From NCBI GenBank assembly GCA_007922195.1, contig ML682008.1, positions 2,964,552-3,028,551 of the forward strand: a DNA stretch of 64,000 bases, in the 5' to 3' direction. Below, piece by piece: positions 45,790 through 57,764 of the stretch. The translations under genes and the position numbers were made by a program. Below the pieces are notes generated by a model that saw nothing but the letters and a program-made list of their open reading frames with translations, ran no database searches and was not told the DNA's origin. The DNA comes from Podocnemis expansa. Its lineage: Eukaryota > Chordata > Testudines > Podocnemididae. Position 1 is the first letter of the stretch, and each line of letters starts with the position of its first letter.

Positions 45790-46067
45790 TAGAGCCCTGC
45801 AAATCCACGGATATCTGCGGATAACCACCTCATATCCACATCCGTGGATACAACATGGGTATCCATGGACCATTTCTTGCAGATGCAGATTGGATACGGA
45901 TCCACATATTTTTATCTGCACAGAGCTAGAGCCCTGCATATATGCAGATATCCGTGGATATCTGCATTATATCCGCATTTGTGAATACAATACAGATATC
46001 CATGGGCCATTTCTTGTGCATGCAGGTTGGATACGGATCCACTTATTTGTATCTGTGCAAGGCTGTA
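45790..46067. mobile_element. Two small hAT-type MITEs in tandem
   Basis: Unit 1 (45790-45928) starts 'TAGAGCCCTGCAAATC' and ends with the complement of 'TAGCTCTGTGCAGATA'. Unit 2 (45927-46067) starts 'TAGAGCCCTGCATATA' and ends with the complement of 'TACAGCCTTGCACAGATA'. Both share 'GGATATCTGC', 'GGATACGGATCCAC' and 'CATGG.CCATTTCTTG' internally. They abut in the same orientation and share the junction TA. No coding capacity. Confidence 0.75.
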
Positions 46068-48279
46068 CTGACTGTAGCCCAGTATCAACTGAGGGCTTAA
46101 TAATAGGAACAGTTTTAGGAATTGTAGTTATGCTTTTGCTGTAATGAATCTTTTGCTATCTCTTTGGTTTTTACCTTAGAACATTAAAAAGCATAAAAGA
46201 AAATGATTTATTCTAACTAGAGGTAAATAAATAAATTGAGTTAATAAAAGAAATCAAATTTACTCAGTGTCTCCTTCAGTGTCTCATCTCATCAACTGCA
46301 TACAAATAATCCATTTCTGAAGCAGATTTCTCAAGGCACTGTGCACATCAGTCCCTTCCATTTTCTGCCTGTGGTACTTAATAAACTACCTGCTCTGGGC
46401 TATAATTCTTTAGTCTAATTTAGGATGTTGGGTATAATGAATGGATGATGAATGGTGTGAGAGGCCTGTGGTATATAGTAGGTCAGATTAAATCAGAGAT
46501 ACTCAGACCTTAGTGGCTCAGGAACCCCATCAGTGAGAAACTTTACCAAAAATGAAGACATGCCAACTCTTGTGAATTTATTGTGAGAGGTGCAATTTCT
46601 AAGTAAAATTGAGCGTCACTCATGATCTTCCAATAAAACTCTCAAATATTGGGATTTCTTTTTGAGTCACTGGGATCTCCTGTTGTCAGTCTGGGAAGTG
46701 GGAAAGGGGACACCACTGCAGTCCCCCTGCCCCAAACACCCAAGGAGGATGAAGAACCCTGAAAGGAGCAGAGATGAGGCTGAGTGGACTGTACTTCTGC
46801 GGGGCTGAAGTGAGTAGGATAAGGCTGATGGGATCAGGAGTTGTATTGATGGTCTGGTCTAAGCAGATGGTGTGAATCCTAGGAAAGGAACTGAGGGTGT
46901 TGAGGATCAGTGGGGTATGGGGCTGAAATGATGACATGGTGGTGTTAGGGGCTAACTGAGGCTGAACTGAGGGGCTTATTAGAGACAGAATTGATGGAAG
47001 ATTGGGGGATTAATTTCTGGGCAGGAGATGGAGAGACGTAAGGATGAGAGCACCTGCAGCAGAAACTTAGATCACCATATCTAGTACATGTGGTTAACTA
47101 GACAACAGTCATTATCACATGCACACACATGGAGGATGGGCAAGGAGCATTCAAAAATTAAGAGACTGATCTAAAAACCATAACAAAATCTTTTTTAAAA
47201 GTCATGGATTTTTGGGGTCAATCTCATGATTATGAAGGGTTCAATTCATGGTTTTTTTTTATTTCTTGAAGTTGGCTATAATAAAAGAGACACAGTAGTG
47301 TGAATTCATTTCTATCTATCTATCTATTCTCATAACAAACTGACTAACCAAGTATTATTATTTTATCAACTACAATCAGTTACTATCATACTAAAATGAA
47401 CCTGCTTGGTTAATAATTAAACCACACTGTATTTTAATATCCAATACCTCAGTCTGAGTGTTACTGGAACAAAAGAGCTGGTGGTCCTTTCCAGTGTTAA
47501 ACTCTACGACTCTGTGAACCCTTCTATGTTGAATCTCTGCCTTAGGCCAAGTTGTTGGCAGTTCTTGTCAGCAGAAATTGTTCAGCATTTTCTAAGAATT
47601 AATTTAAAGATGGGAGCTGTGCAAAGGATGTGTCCAGTTTGTGAAGGATTTTGAAATTTCCCATGAAGAAAAGTTCAAAATGTATTTTTGTTTCAGTTTA
47701 ATTTTGACTTTTGAATTATTTTGGTATTATAACATAAATAACAATATAAAATTTCAAACTAAAAAAAAATCAAACCTTTTTTTATGAAAATATAATTGGA
47801 TGTTGCAACACTGTCTGAACTTTCTTCTTTCACAGGTTTTTCCAAAACACCATTTCAGCTAAATTTATGTGATTTTAATGGAACTGCTTTTTCTAACAGA
47901 AAATGTTTCCATGCGTGTTTGTCTGACCAGCTGTCTTTGGGATAATGGATTCTTTTGCCCTTGTTAATATATTTTTATAGCCATTTGCTTTAGAATCTGT
48001 AGCACTTCCATGCTTTGGTTCAAGGACATAAACTTTGTCCGCAGGGTCACATGCTCATATGCTATTTACTGCACAGGATCCTTTGTCAGTGCCTTGGACA
48101 GACTGTGTTCTGGGGATGTTGTCTTTGGGGCCTCTGTATCTTCTGTTGCAGGAGCTGAAATGCGTACAGTGAATGCGGCTCTCAACTTCAGGAAAAGCCA
48201 GGATGGTCTAATGGCCTGGGCAGTTGAATGCTGCCATGAGAACTGGATTCTAGCCTTCTTGCTTTGGAATTTATAATGT
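46068..48279. other. Mostly unassigned DNA with small repeats
   Basis: At 46497-46540, 'ACTCAGACCTTAGTGGCTCA' looks like the start of an old Charlie-type MITE. 47309-47327 is a short TATC run. 47460-47517 contains 'TGGTCCTTTCCAGTGTTAAA' and 'CTCTACGACTCTGTGA', a CR1 3'-tail fragment on the plus strand. No gene. Confidence 0.5.
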
Positions 48280-48615
48280 GATGCTGAGCAGATCACTTAA
48301 ACCAAACTTTTCACAGGTGGTTACTAACTGATTGCCCAGCTTGAGAAACTGGGAGTCAGATTTGTGGAAGTGCTGAGCGCGTACAGCTGCCTTGGAAGTC
48401 AGTGGGGACTGTATTCTGAACAAATTAAGTTCAATAAAATGCTAAATTCTCTGAAAAATCAAGCCTAGCCTCTCACCTGGGGTCCTCAAAATGTGTGTAC
48501 ATTTTTGCAATTAATTTCTCTGTGTCTCAGTTTCCCAACTGTAAAATGGGATAATGCTGTCTGTTTTCACAGTGGTGTTGTGACTATAAATTTATTATAT
48601 GTGTGAAGCAGTCAG
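48280..48615 (+). repeat. MIR-like SINE relic with internal extra segment
   Basis: The 5' part ('GCTGAGCAGATCACTTAAAC') and the 3' part ('CTCTGTGTCTCAGTTTCCCA', 'CTGTAAAATGGGATAATGC') match adjacent segments of MIR, but about 200 bp lie between them ('GGTGGTTACTAACTG', 'GAAGTGCTGAGCGCGTACAG'). The extra segment may be an old insertion or a composite sauropsid repeat family. Confidence 0.6.
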
Positions 48616-49811
48616 GTGTAGTGATTAACTCCACAAAAGAATCCATGAGGAAATTCATAATTCTGTATTTATGACACAGTCTGAATGTTGCAAATTAAAT
48701 AAGGGCTAGGGCTACACAGTGAATAATAAACATAAAATAAAATATTGAATAGCTGATCATTCTGAGCACTGTCCATCCTGTGCACTGATTCAGTTTTCTC
48801 CCACAAGACTCCTACCTGTGTGATCATGTAATTACAGATGCATAGCCAAAAGAAGGCCAAATTAAGGTAACACAGACAACTATTTCCTAACTAGATTGCT
48901 CAACTTTGAACCTCAATGCTCTTTTAGTGTAGATTTTGTATGGAATTACTCTATTTATTAAACATAGATTAGAAAATATGTTATTGTCTTCTTAGCATGA
49001 TTTAACTGTCATCACACTCAGAGCTGGTTTTTTCTTCTAGAATCATTTTTTATTTCTGGGAGCTGAGTCAAAACTCACCAGAAGATAACTACAAGAAGCC
49101 TGGAGGGAGGGGATAAACACAAATAAAATATTTTCACACATGAATAACTATGTGGACTCTGAAACTGCCTTTCACCGTAAAGACTCTCTAATGTCTAGTG
49201 TCTAATATCCTTTTTATTTGTTGTGTATGGCTAGCACAGCACACTACACTGGAGAATACTGTGACTGTGATTTATCATTGCTCCTTTAATCAAGGAACTG
49301 TTCCTTTAGATAAGCTGTCTTGCCTGAAATGCTATCCCTGTGGGACCATTTAGTCTGATTGGAAAAACAGTGGTAAACTCCATAGCCCACAACACTCCCT
49401 TCTTCTATTTCTTTTCTTCTGAAGTCCTTTACAAAAAATTTCCATGTCTACTTGGCGTCTAGGAATAAAACTCAGCATAGCGTCCTGTCCCAAGACAAGG
49501 CAAAGTTTGCTAATGAACAAAAGACTGCTTCACTATACATTGGTAAGTACTGCACAGTATTCAAACTCTACAAAACTATGATTCAAATATTGCAATGCTT
49601 ACTTAGGGTGAGATCACCGTCTGCACATCCATGAGATAAGGGAACCCAGATCTTACAGATACAGGCTAGATGCATGGGATGAAGTAGGATAGAGCAGGTT
49701 CCGTACTCACTTCCCACGTCTCCTAACCATGTGAAAGCCTCAATGTGGATGCACTATGCAGATTTCACTCTATGAGTTGAAGGCGTGACACATGGGGATA
49801 TGCAGATTTAC
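48616..49811. other. AT-rich DNA, nothing recognised
   Basis: No recognised gene or repeat. Frames are short and have no motifs. Confidence 0.4.
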
Positions 49812-49819
49812 ATAATTTG

Positions 49820-50113
49820 CAGGGCGAGCCAGGGTGCTGAAGCTTAGGGGTGCTGGCACCAAAAATTGAAAGCTTGGCCCCAGAATGGGTTTCCATGGAG
49901 ACCCCCAGGGTCTCACTTTGAAGCACTCTGCTCTCACCGGGACAGGCTGGTCCCTCTGCTGCAGGGTTATGTGACTTCGCTTGCTGCCACGTGACTGCTG
50001 GCCCAGTCCGACCCCTCATGTTCCTGCAAGCACATTTCAGGTGCAGAGTCAGCAATGGGGGGTGCAAAAGCAAAAGTTGGTTCAAGGCACCAAAACCCCT
50101 TGAGCCAGCCTTG
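49820..50113. mobile_element. hAT MITE with perfect 8-bp TSD
   Basis: ATAATTTG lies at 49812-49819 and 50114-50121. The element starts 'CAGGGCGAGCCAGG' and the complement of its end is 'CAAGGCTGGCTCAAGG'. It is 294 bp and GC-rich with no coding capacity. The TSD length and CA-starting ends place it in hAT. Confidence 0.85.
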
Positions 50114-50214
50114 ATAATTTGTGCCCACTTGCACAGTAAGCCCAGCTAGGATGAAAGGTTATGAGTAGCCACAGACAGGGATGGTATATGGGCAAGGTTT
50201 ATGAAATATTCTTG

Positions 50215-50914
50215 GCATCAGGGAAAAAAAACCCAAGGAGTCTTGTGGAACTGAAAGACTAACCGATTTATTTATTGTGTGAGCTTTCGTGGGAGAACAT
50301 CCCACTTCGTCAGATGCTTTGAAGAGGGAGAACATACAGAAATGGATGAAAATAAATGCAGGGGAGTGTAAGACATGGGATCAGGTCATACTGCAACAGC
50401 AAATGAGAGCATTTGTAAGGATTCAAACTCCAGGAGAGAGCATACAGAGGGAGGGTGAAGTCAAACTACCTATTATAATGTGAAAAGAATCCATAGTCAC
50501 GATTCAGCCCTGCTTTCACACAATTTAATTTGCATATTTGTTTGACTTCTGCTGTTTCACTTTGAAGTCTTGATGTCCCATTGATTTTCTTGATGACCAT
50601 CGTTAACAAGTCATTAATGGAGTGATTAGAAAGATGTGTGTGTTGTGATTTCTGATATCAGTTTTGTGTGCATTTAATCTTCTACATAAGGATTGTCCTG
50701 TTTCTCCAATGTATAAGGCTTAGGAGCATTTCCAGCACATGATGGCATAAATCACATTACTGGATGAGTAGGTGAAGGACCCTTTGATGGAGTAGCTGGC
50801 TTGGTTAGGCCCTATGATGGTGTCTTTAGTGCAGATGTATCTCAAAATACTGGAGTGCTTTTTCAGCATTGTTAAGCCTTGCTTAATATTGAAAAAAAAG
50901 CCATCACGGGTCAC
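50215..50914 (-). mobile_element. Penelope-like element, 5'-truncated, with GIY-YIG remnant
   Basis: On the minus strand it runs from coding DNA at 50914 through the GIY-YIG region to the 3' end at about 50225 ('CCACAAGACTCCTTGGG'). The 3' UTR (50230-50480) matches the copies at 8064, 8557 and 31645. It is the copy that ties the common 3' end to a protein. The right boundary is at about 50914-50925, where a Harbinger-type fragment begins. The terminal 'CTAACACGGCTAC' block is missing. Confidence 0.85.
50480..50914 (-). pseudogene. Penelope-like protein remnant with GIY-YIG endonuclease motif
   Basis: From 50914 down it encodes 'LTMLKKHSSILRYICTKDTI', a linker, and 'SFTYSSSNVIYAIMCWKCS'. After a stop codon comes 'LYIGETGQSL' and 'RRLNAHKTDIRNHN'. 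'Y.I.C..C' followed by 'YIGETGQ' and 'R...H' is the GIY-YIG nuclease signature found near the C-terminus of Penelope/Neptune-type elements. The downstream tail, in other frames, corresponds to the fragment at 8321-8551. The stop just before YIGETG plus later frameshifts make it inactive. The reverse transcriptase is not present. Confidence 0.8.
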
Positions 50915-50924
50915 AGAGAAGGCT

Positions 50925-51172
50925 TATTTTTTGAAAAATCCTCCCTATCTCATCCATTGCCTCACTTTTTTTTGAAAAAGAAAGTCCAGTGTAGACTTTC
51001 TTTTTTGAAAATAAAAAAAGCCGCAGTATTGCGGGACAACAAACCATCCCCGGACTGTTGTCCGGAAATAGCATTTTTTTGAAAAAAAGTTTTTTTCACG
51101 ATAATTATTTTGAAATACTTATCCTGAAAAAAGTTCTTTTGAAATTGCAGGGCACTGTAGAAATAGCCTTAG
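50925..51172. mobile_element. Harbinger-type MITE fragment
   Basis: It contains 'TCCAGTGTAGACTTTC', 'GGGACAACAAACC' and TTTTGAAA blocks, and ends 'CACTGTAGAAATAGCC', a decayed right terminus. The left side seems lost at the PLE junction, or is the start at about 50925 ('TTATTTTTTGAAAAATCC'). Confidence 0.55.
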
Positions 51173-51711
51173 TCTTTACTTAGGCAAAATTTCCATTGGC
51201 TTTGTTTAGCACCCAGTTCTTCCATACCAACACAATCTGCATATTCTGCAAATAATGCCACTGAAATGAATTTCAGAGTAAGTGTGGCAGAATCAGGTTC
51301 TTTGAGGAGCATAGGATTATCTTTTATACAGAGATTTAACTTTCCATACTTAAAATAAGAATGTGCTAATAAATAAAGTTGTTATAAATAAAGTGTTTTA
51401 ATGATAAAATGCAGAATGTCTTAATTAAGGCAAATCAACAGAGTAAAAATCTTTGATTATTCTTGTTGCTCAAGTCTTTAAATGTGAAAAATGTTTTATT
51501 TCAATAAAAATGAATTATACGATCTATGGATATATTTTATTTAAATTAAAAGAAAAATAAAGCACTGTTATGGTCCAAATTCTGCTTCCTTTACTCACAT
51601 AAGTACTTCCACTGATTGCAGGGAGACTACTCACATAACTGAGGTAATGAGCCTTGGCCGTAACCTTTTGCTTTAGTTGGTAGAGGTTAGTGTTTGTTAG
51701 ATTAAATGTCA
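51173..51711. other. AT-rich DNA, nothing recognised
   Basis: No gene or named repeat. Confidence 0.4.
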
Positions 51712-51719
51712 AAGGAGGG

Positions 51720-51862
51720 CAGGGGCATCACTGACACCAGGCTTACGGGGCTCATAGGTCTGCTGCTGGGCCACCAGCAGTGGCGGCTGCAGCAGTGGTG
51801 CAGGAGCCCTGAGTCTCAGCGTGCCAAGCCTCAGGTCTTTTCTGTGCCCAGCGGTGCTCCTG
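51720..51862. mobile_element. 143-bp hAT MITE with perfect 8-bp TSD
   Basis: AAGGAGGG lies at 51712-51719 and 51863-51870. The start is 'CAGGGGCATCACTG' and the complement of the end is 'CAGGAGCACCGCTGG'. The core is GC-rich with 'CAGCAGTGGCGGCTGCAGCA'. It has no coding capacity of its own; an open frame crosses it by chance. Confidence 0.85.
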
Positions 51863-51870
51863 AAGGAGGG

Positions 51871-54505
51871 GTTTTAGAAATTTCCCTTATTACTGTTGAT
51901 CCGGATTCTGATTGCAAGGATTGGCTCACTAAAGCTCAGTTGGATCGCTAGGTAATGAAGCTCTAAACCTAAATCGTCAATGACAGCTGAGGCTTAGTAA
52001 TTTTGTGCAGAACTTGTACAAGTTCCTACACTCAGAGTATTATGGAATTCATTAAGAGATATATCTAAATTGAGTTCTTTGGTACTGACAGGTTAGTGTT
52101 CATGGATGAAGATAGGTAATATTTTGTTTTGTTTTGTTTTGTTTTTTATAATGGGCACAAGTGATATTAGCTATAATGTAACTCAACTGTATTTAGTATG
52201 ACTTTGTATTTACAGTTGCTCCATTTTTCACCTGTGGGGCCATAATTTGATAGGCTCTGAAACACAGTGCATATTACCTTAAACTATTTTTGCACTGACG
52301 GAGAAAGCAAAAAGCATTTTAACTACTGAATAAAGAAAAAAAATCTCTGGGTATGCATGTATATAAATAGGGCTACACTGAAAAGAGCTGAACTTGAAAT
52401 TTGCTGAGCAATAATTATCCTCCTCATGGAGAAGGTGAAGCAAAATTAGTTATCCTATAGGTTGCATGCTCTCCCTTCAGCACAAAGCCACTGGCCCCTG
52501 CTCCCCCTAGCAGAAGGGGGGAATTCATCCTGCACCCAGTAAGTTCAGGCTTGTTCAGTGACATGTGAGTTCAAATGGATATAGAATATGCTGTGACTTT
52601 GGTAGTATTTGGCAAAGCATCAATGAGAAGAGTCCATGAAGTTTGGCAAGATGTGTTTTACTCATGAGAAGACAGCAGGTAACCAACTGGACTGAGTAAG
52701 GACACAAGATTTGGATCTTTGTAAGAGATAATGAGCTGTCTTTTTACTTCATTGCATTTAGTGTATGTTTGTGCCAATACTGAAGAACCTTCTACTTCTT
52801 AACACCTTAAACAAAGTGTCATCTAAGACAAGATGAGGGAAGAAGAAGCCCTACTAAGCCAAGATAAGGTTACAAATGTGCATTTCTCTAATTAACTTAA
52901 TACAAGAAAAGTCTAAACAGTTTTTCCCTGTTCTTGGTCCAGGATCTTCTAATGATAAACAGTTCTCTCCTATCAGTTGACTTTTGTCTTAGCATGACAA
53001 ACTGCAGGGTGGTGTGAGGGCAGAGTTCTTTTTCTGCGAGATGGGTTTTATTTTCTCTCATTGTTTTTTTTTTTTTTGTCCAGGATCATCTATGTGTGTT
53101 TGAAATACTTATTTGTCTGTTTTCAACTGATTCCTAATGTGTAACATTCATAAAGCTAATTAAGAACAAAGATGGAATCCAGTACCTGTGAACAAAGACT
53201 TTTTTGTTGAGTATTTTTTTTACATGACTTGTGAAATCAGATCCCACACTTTCACTGTAGGATAGCTTTTCTTTTACATCAAGGTCTTACCAGTTTAAAT
53301 TAACTTGATTTTAAATTCCTTTATTAAAACTGTTGCAAACATCCTAGATAAATGCACTTGAAGTGGTTTAACTGTTGCTGCAATCCGTTCAGCTTGGATC
53401 TGTCAATTATCAAATTAAACTTAACTGATTTACATGAGGTTAAACCAGTTTAAATAAAATCTTCAGACAGGATTTAACAAGATAGATTTAAAAATGATTT
53501 AAAATGCTGCAGGTTTTCTCATATAGACAAGGTCTAGATCAGATATAATTTCACTGAGGCCCGATTGAAACCCATCTGTGGCTGTTTTAAGGTCATGATG
53601 AGAAACATCTGAACTTATTGCCATTTTGTGGTGTGCACTTTCAGCAAAATACCTAAAACGTATATCATGGCTGCAGCACAAAACAAGTACCATTTCATTC
53701 TGTAATGCTAAAATAAATACTTACATTAGTTGGTTTTGTTTCTCCAAACTTACCAGCGTGTATTTACCACCTAATTTGAAAGCTTGTGTGCATGTGTGTT
53801 AGAATATCAGTTAGAACAACTATGTTTTTGTCCGGAGACTGTTACTATATGGGAATTAATTTCAATTCCACCAGTTGAAAAAATTATAATTACATTAAAT
53901 ACTGGTTTCTAATTTTTTAAAAAAGAAAAAATCTCTCCATGACATGTTTTTGTGTGTCTCCAATTTCATCTTCTGTATTAATGCTTGGTGAAATAGCTCA
54001 TTTGTGATAGCCCTGGCTGTAAATTCCTCTTGTCATCAAGTGAAGCTTAGTTACCAAGATATGATGAGAAGAAACAGGAGTGGAATGTGTGGCTAAGTGT
54101 TCAGTTCAGTTTTGCTATCCTGGACAGACACTTGTTGGATTTGGTCACACGATGCCATGTTTAACTCTCCTAACTCCAGCCCTGCTTTTAAAAAAAAAAA
54201 AATGCAGATGAGAGTAGTAAATGGGGTGAAGTTTTGTGTGTGAATTGAATTTGAAAGATTGTTGCTAGGCCTTAGTGGATCTGGGGTTCTCAGATAGTGC
54301 TAGGTACCACTGACTCAAAGAGAGTCATGCTGTATTTAAAACCAGTGCTACTAAAAGCAGAGTCTGGCTCTGGGTGTTTTGTGAGCGCATGATTTTCAGA
54401 CAATGAAATAATTTTACAAAGCAATGCAATGAAATGTAAAGTTTGTTAAGGTGGCATTTTCTAATATGGCTATGGCCATCATCTGCTTCCTTTGATGTTG
54501 ACAAG
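51871..54505. other. AT-rich DNA, mostly unassigned
   Basis: There is a (GTTTT)n run at 52122-52146 and a poly-T near 53067-53079. The part at 53290-53480 is rich in 'TTTAAATTAACTTGATTTTA' and 'GGTTAAACCAGTTTAAA' and may be an old MITE, but I could not define its ends. No gene. Confidence 0.4.
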
Positions 54506-54740
54506 TTGCATAGGGGTAGCCCTGTTAGCCTAGTTCCACAAAACAAATAATGAGTTCTGTGGCACTTTTGAAGACAAAGAAATTTATTTATCACATGAAC
54601 TTTCATGGGAGAAAATCCCACTTTGTCAGATTCTTTGAAGATGGTCTGACAAACAGGGATCTTCTCCCATGAAAGCTCATGTGATAAATAAATTTGTTAG
54701 TCTTTAAAAGGGTTTCTGGATTCCTTGTTTGTTTTACTTC
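54505..54740. repeat. Inverted pair of Penelope-like 3' ends
   Basis: The minus copy is at 54508-54640 ('GGGGTAGCCCTGTTAGCCTA', 'GTTCTGTGGCACTTTTGAAG'). The plus copy is at about 54645-54735 ('GATCTTCTCCCATGAAAGCT'). Both arms carry the variant 'CATGTGATAAATAAATTT' or its complement. The gap is about 10 bp. Only the minus copy keeps the terminal 'GGCTA' block. Confidence 0.75.
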
Positions 54741-56689
54741 CTTTGAGTATACTAGTTGGCATTATTTTTAACAGTTTTATCAAATCTCTACTCTGGAATC
54801 AGTGAAGGAACTTCACTTCAGGGAACTTTGGCTTGTCCCTTCACTGCCTTTGGCATCATTTATTATAGCTGACACAACACTGAGTAGCATATGACTTCAG
54901 TGAGCTTGGGATCAGCCTTAAAACCCTATTCTCTTACAAACATATTTTTCAGGTTAACCTCCATAATCAGCTGGGGACAAGATTATTTCCCTCTTCTCTC
55001 ATCTGTTGAGGAGCTCCTAGAAATACAACCCTTATGAAACCATGGTAGAGGTTGGCCATTACCGCAAGAATACAGTAGCAGTGCAATCAGTGGCTAACTA
55101 CTACAGATTGCTGGGATAAATAATGGCTGTTATTAAAACACAGGTCTCCATTTAAACAATTTTTATTTGGTTAATATGATACTGATTGATAACAACCTCC
55201 TCCCTCTACTCCCACACACTCCTTGTTAGAAAAAATCTTTTCCTTGAGCCCCATCAGATTACCTTGTTAGTGTCTCCCTCCCTTTCCTGTAGGCTGCCTG
55301 GGAACCTCTGCTGTTCCCTTTGATTCCCTGAGTGAAGTTTCTTGCAGCTTGTTGAACTTGGTCTTTGTAGGCTAGGCTGCTAAGTTTCATGTGCCTCAGA
55401 ACAGGGAGGCACTTGGGGAAAAAAAAGGAGTTCAGAGGTCAGCTGAGGAGAAGAGCTTAGCATAACAGTTATGCTATTGTTGAACTGTCTGTCTTTGATG
55501 CTCTTTCTTTGGAACAGACTGCATGGCTCAAAAACCAGAGATATTTGCCTGAGTTTCACCCCTTCCCTTTAAAGCTTCAAGGTAGGAACATTATGATTGT
55601 TTGCTATAAACACTATTTCTGCTTGATATTATGTTTGCAATACTGAAGTCTTCTCCCTCAAATTGTGAGGCAATTGGACACTGAATTTAAATGCAACAGT
55701 TATGGCAGATTTGAAAACTAATTTGCATGTAAAAGTTACTACTGAGATAGATGTAATTGCTACCTTGTGTTTGGTGAAGGCATTAAAATTAGAGTGCAAC
55801 AGAGGATATTTATTTAAGATTCTGTTAATACTACATACTCGGACAGTGTATCTAGTAATGAATCAGTTCAGTTTGATGTCATCATGGTTATGTTTTGTTG
55901 ATGTTTTAATGCTCTTTCCACTTCTTGACTGTGGAACAAAATGGCTATTTGGTATACTTGGCAGTTAATATATTTTTGACCCTAATGTGGAATATTTCTG
56001 AATAAGAGTCCCAGCTCTGTTAGCAACTCCATTATGTGATTTCCTCCATGAGAGATGTATACTTCTGCCCAGTGGAATGATCAGGGAATTAGACCCCTAC
56101 CAAAACTCAGTAGCACGCATAATCTGGTTCTGTGTTTCCATAATCCAGTCTGGGAATTTGCCACTTTTTAGCAGCTTGGTTCCTACAAGAGCTTGCTTGG
56201 AAGGCCTTGCTTCTCAGTGTCTCTCTGCCAGCTCCGTATGGGCAGTTCCACGTCAGAGAGGACAGGCCAATAAGTGAATGATGGGTTCAGTCAGTTTAAT
56301 TTCCCTACAGAATTCCCAGGGCCTGTGGAGGCAGTTCCATGGAGAATTGCTTTTGAACTAGCTCCACCCTCTCTCACAGTGCAGAAGCTCAACTCTGTAA
56401 AGCCGTAGCAGAGATGGTTTTGCAGAATGAATAACAATGCTATAGATGGTACACCCCTGTCTTTCATATCCCTCATAGCAGTGATCCAGCTGGATTTCAT
56501 CCCATCTGCCATCTGTTTCCTTTTTTTTTAAGTACCCCACAAAAGCATAATCATTCTATCTGCTGGTGTCAGCAGCAACAAGGGTTGGGTTCAGTATTGT
56601 CAGATTCTTTTCAACATTACAAAATTTAACAGGCTCGAGGTTCCGCCCAGAAATCGGGGTCAACTAAACACCACCCTGACTGCCTTTGG
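54741..56689. other. AT-rich DNA, nothing recognised
   Basis: The 88-codon frame at 55702-55968 has no recognisable domain. No named repeats. Confidence 0.4.
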
Positions 56690-56976
56690 GGGTATGTCCA
56701 CACTGCAATGAACAACCTATGGCTGACCCACGTCAGCTGCCTCAGGCTTGTGGTGATCAGGCTAAGTGGCTGTTTCATTTTGTTGTAGACATTTGGGATC
56801 AGTCTGCAGCCCAGGCTTTAGGACCCTTGGAAAAGGGAAGATCCCAGAGCTCAGGCTGCAGTCCAAGCCCAAACATCTACACCATAATTAAATAGCTTCT
56901 TAGCCTGAGCACCACAAGCCTGGGTCACTTGGCACAGACTAGCTGTGGGTGTCTATTGCAGTGTAGATCTGCCCTA
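56690..56976. mobile_element. MITE with ATTGCAGTGTAGA ends
   Basis: The left end 'GGGTATGTCCACACTGCAAT' and the right end 'ATTGCAGTGTAGATCTGCCC' are inverted with a few mismatches. 'CCTCAGGCTTGTGGTGATCA' near the left and 'GAGCACCACAAGCCTGGGTC' near the right extend the inverted similarity inward. 287 bp, non-coding. The superfamily is not determined. Confidence 0.7.
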
Positions 56977-57764
56977 AGAGGCCACACTTCACCGCTTGCA
57001 AGCACTATGTCTGTGTATGACAAAAGAAAACATTTATTAAAAGAGAGAGGGAACTCAGTAGTAAAGTGGAGAACCATTTCAACAATGAGTTGAAAGGGCT
57101 GCAAACCCTAAACACCTACCCAATGGTATCTTGGGGGGTCTTCTTTGTCTCAGTTTCCCACCTTTCCATGTGCTGAACATCCCTTTCACAAGTCTGTTCA
57201 CTGTGTTGCCTCCCACCCACAGTTCATTGTCCAAAGTCAGCAAAGCCCAAGATTCATGGGTTCATACCCCACCCATACTATTGAGCAATGGGTTGTCTGC
57301 CACTGTCCCTGCCACCTTGGTTGCTCATCACTCTTTGCAACTGCCCACCTCTGCCTCTAGCTACAATGCCTTGTTCTGAGGTTCCACCACTCTAGCCCAG
57401 TTCGTAGTGATTTTAGCTTAGCGGGAAACCTCACTGTTTCTGCATCCTATGTGTTTCTTTGACTACAACACTGTCCTCACACTGAGTCCAAGGTTCAACC
57501 CTCTAGACCTGCTCATTGGAGATTTCTGCTCTCATGGTTGTTGTAGGAAGCCCTTCTTTCCACTGTGATATTTCCATAGGAAAGGCAACAACATTAATTG
57601 GCTGGGATGTCCTTTATAGAAGACTTTTTAGTGTCAGAATCTGCTTTGAGGAGCCATGTTATAAGCATGGCATGTCCAAGAAATCTTGGCATAAATATTT
57701 TAAAGAACAACAATGTTGGCTGTGTGATGTCAGGTTATTTTTAAAAGTCAAAAAGTGAGTTTTT

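Noticed and set aside
48010..48276. 88-codon open frame as a possible host exon
   Set aside because: It has no recognisable domain and no convincing splice context, and lies next to a MIR-like repeat. It is within chance expectation.
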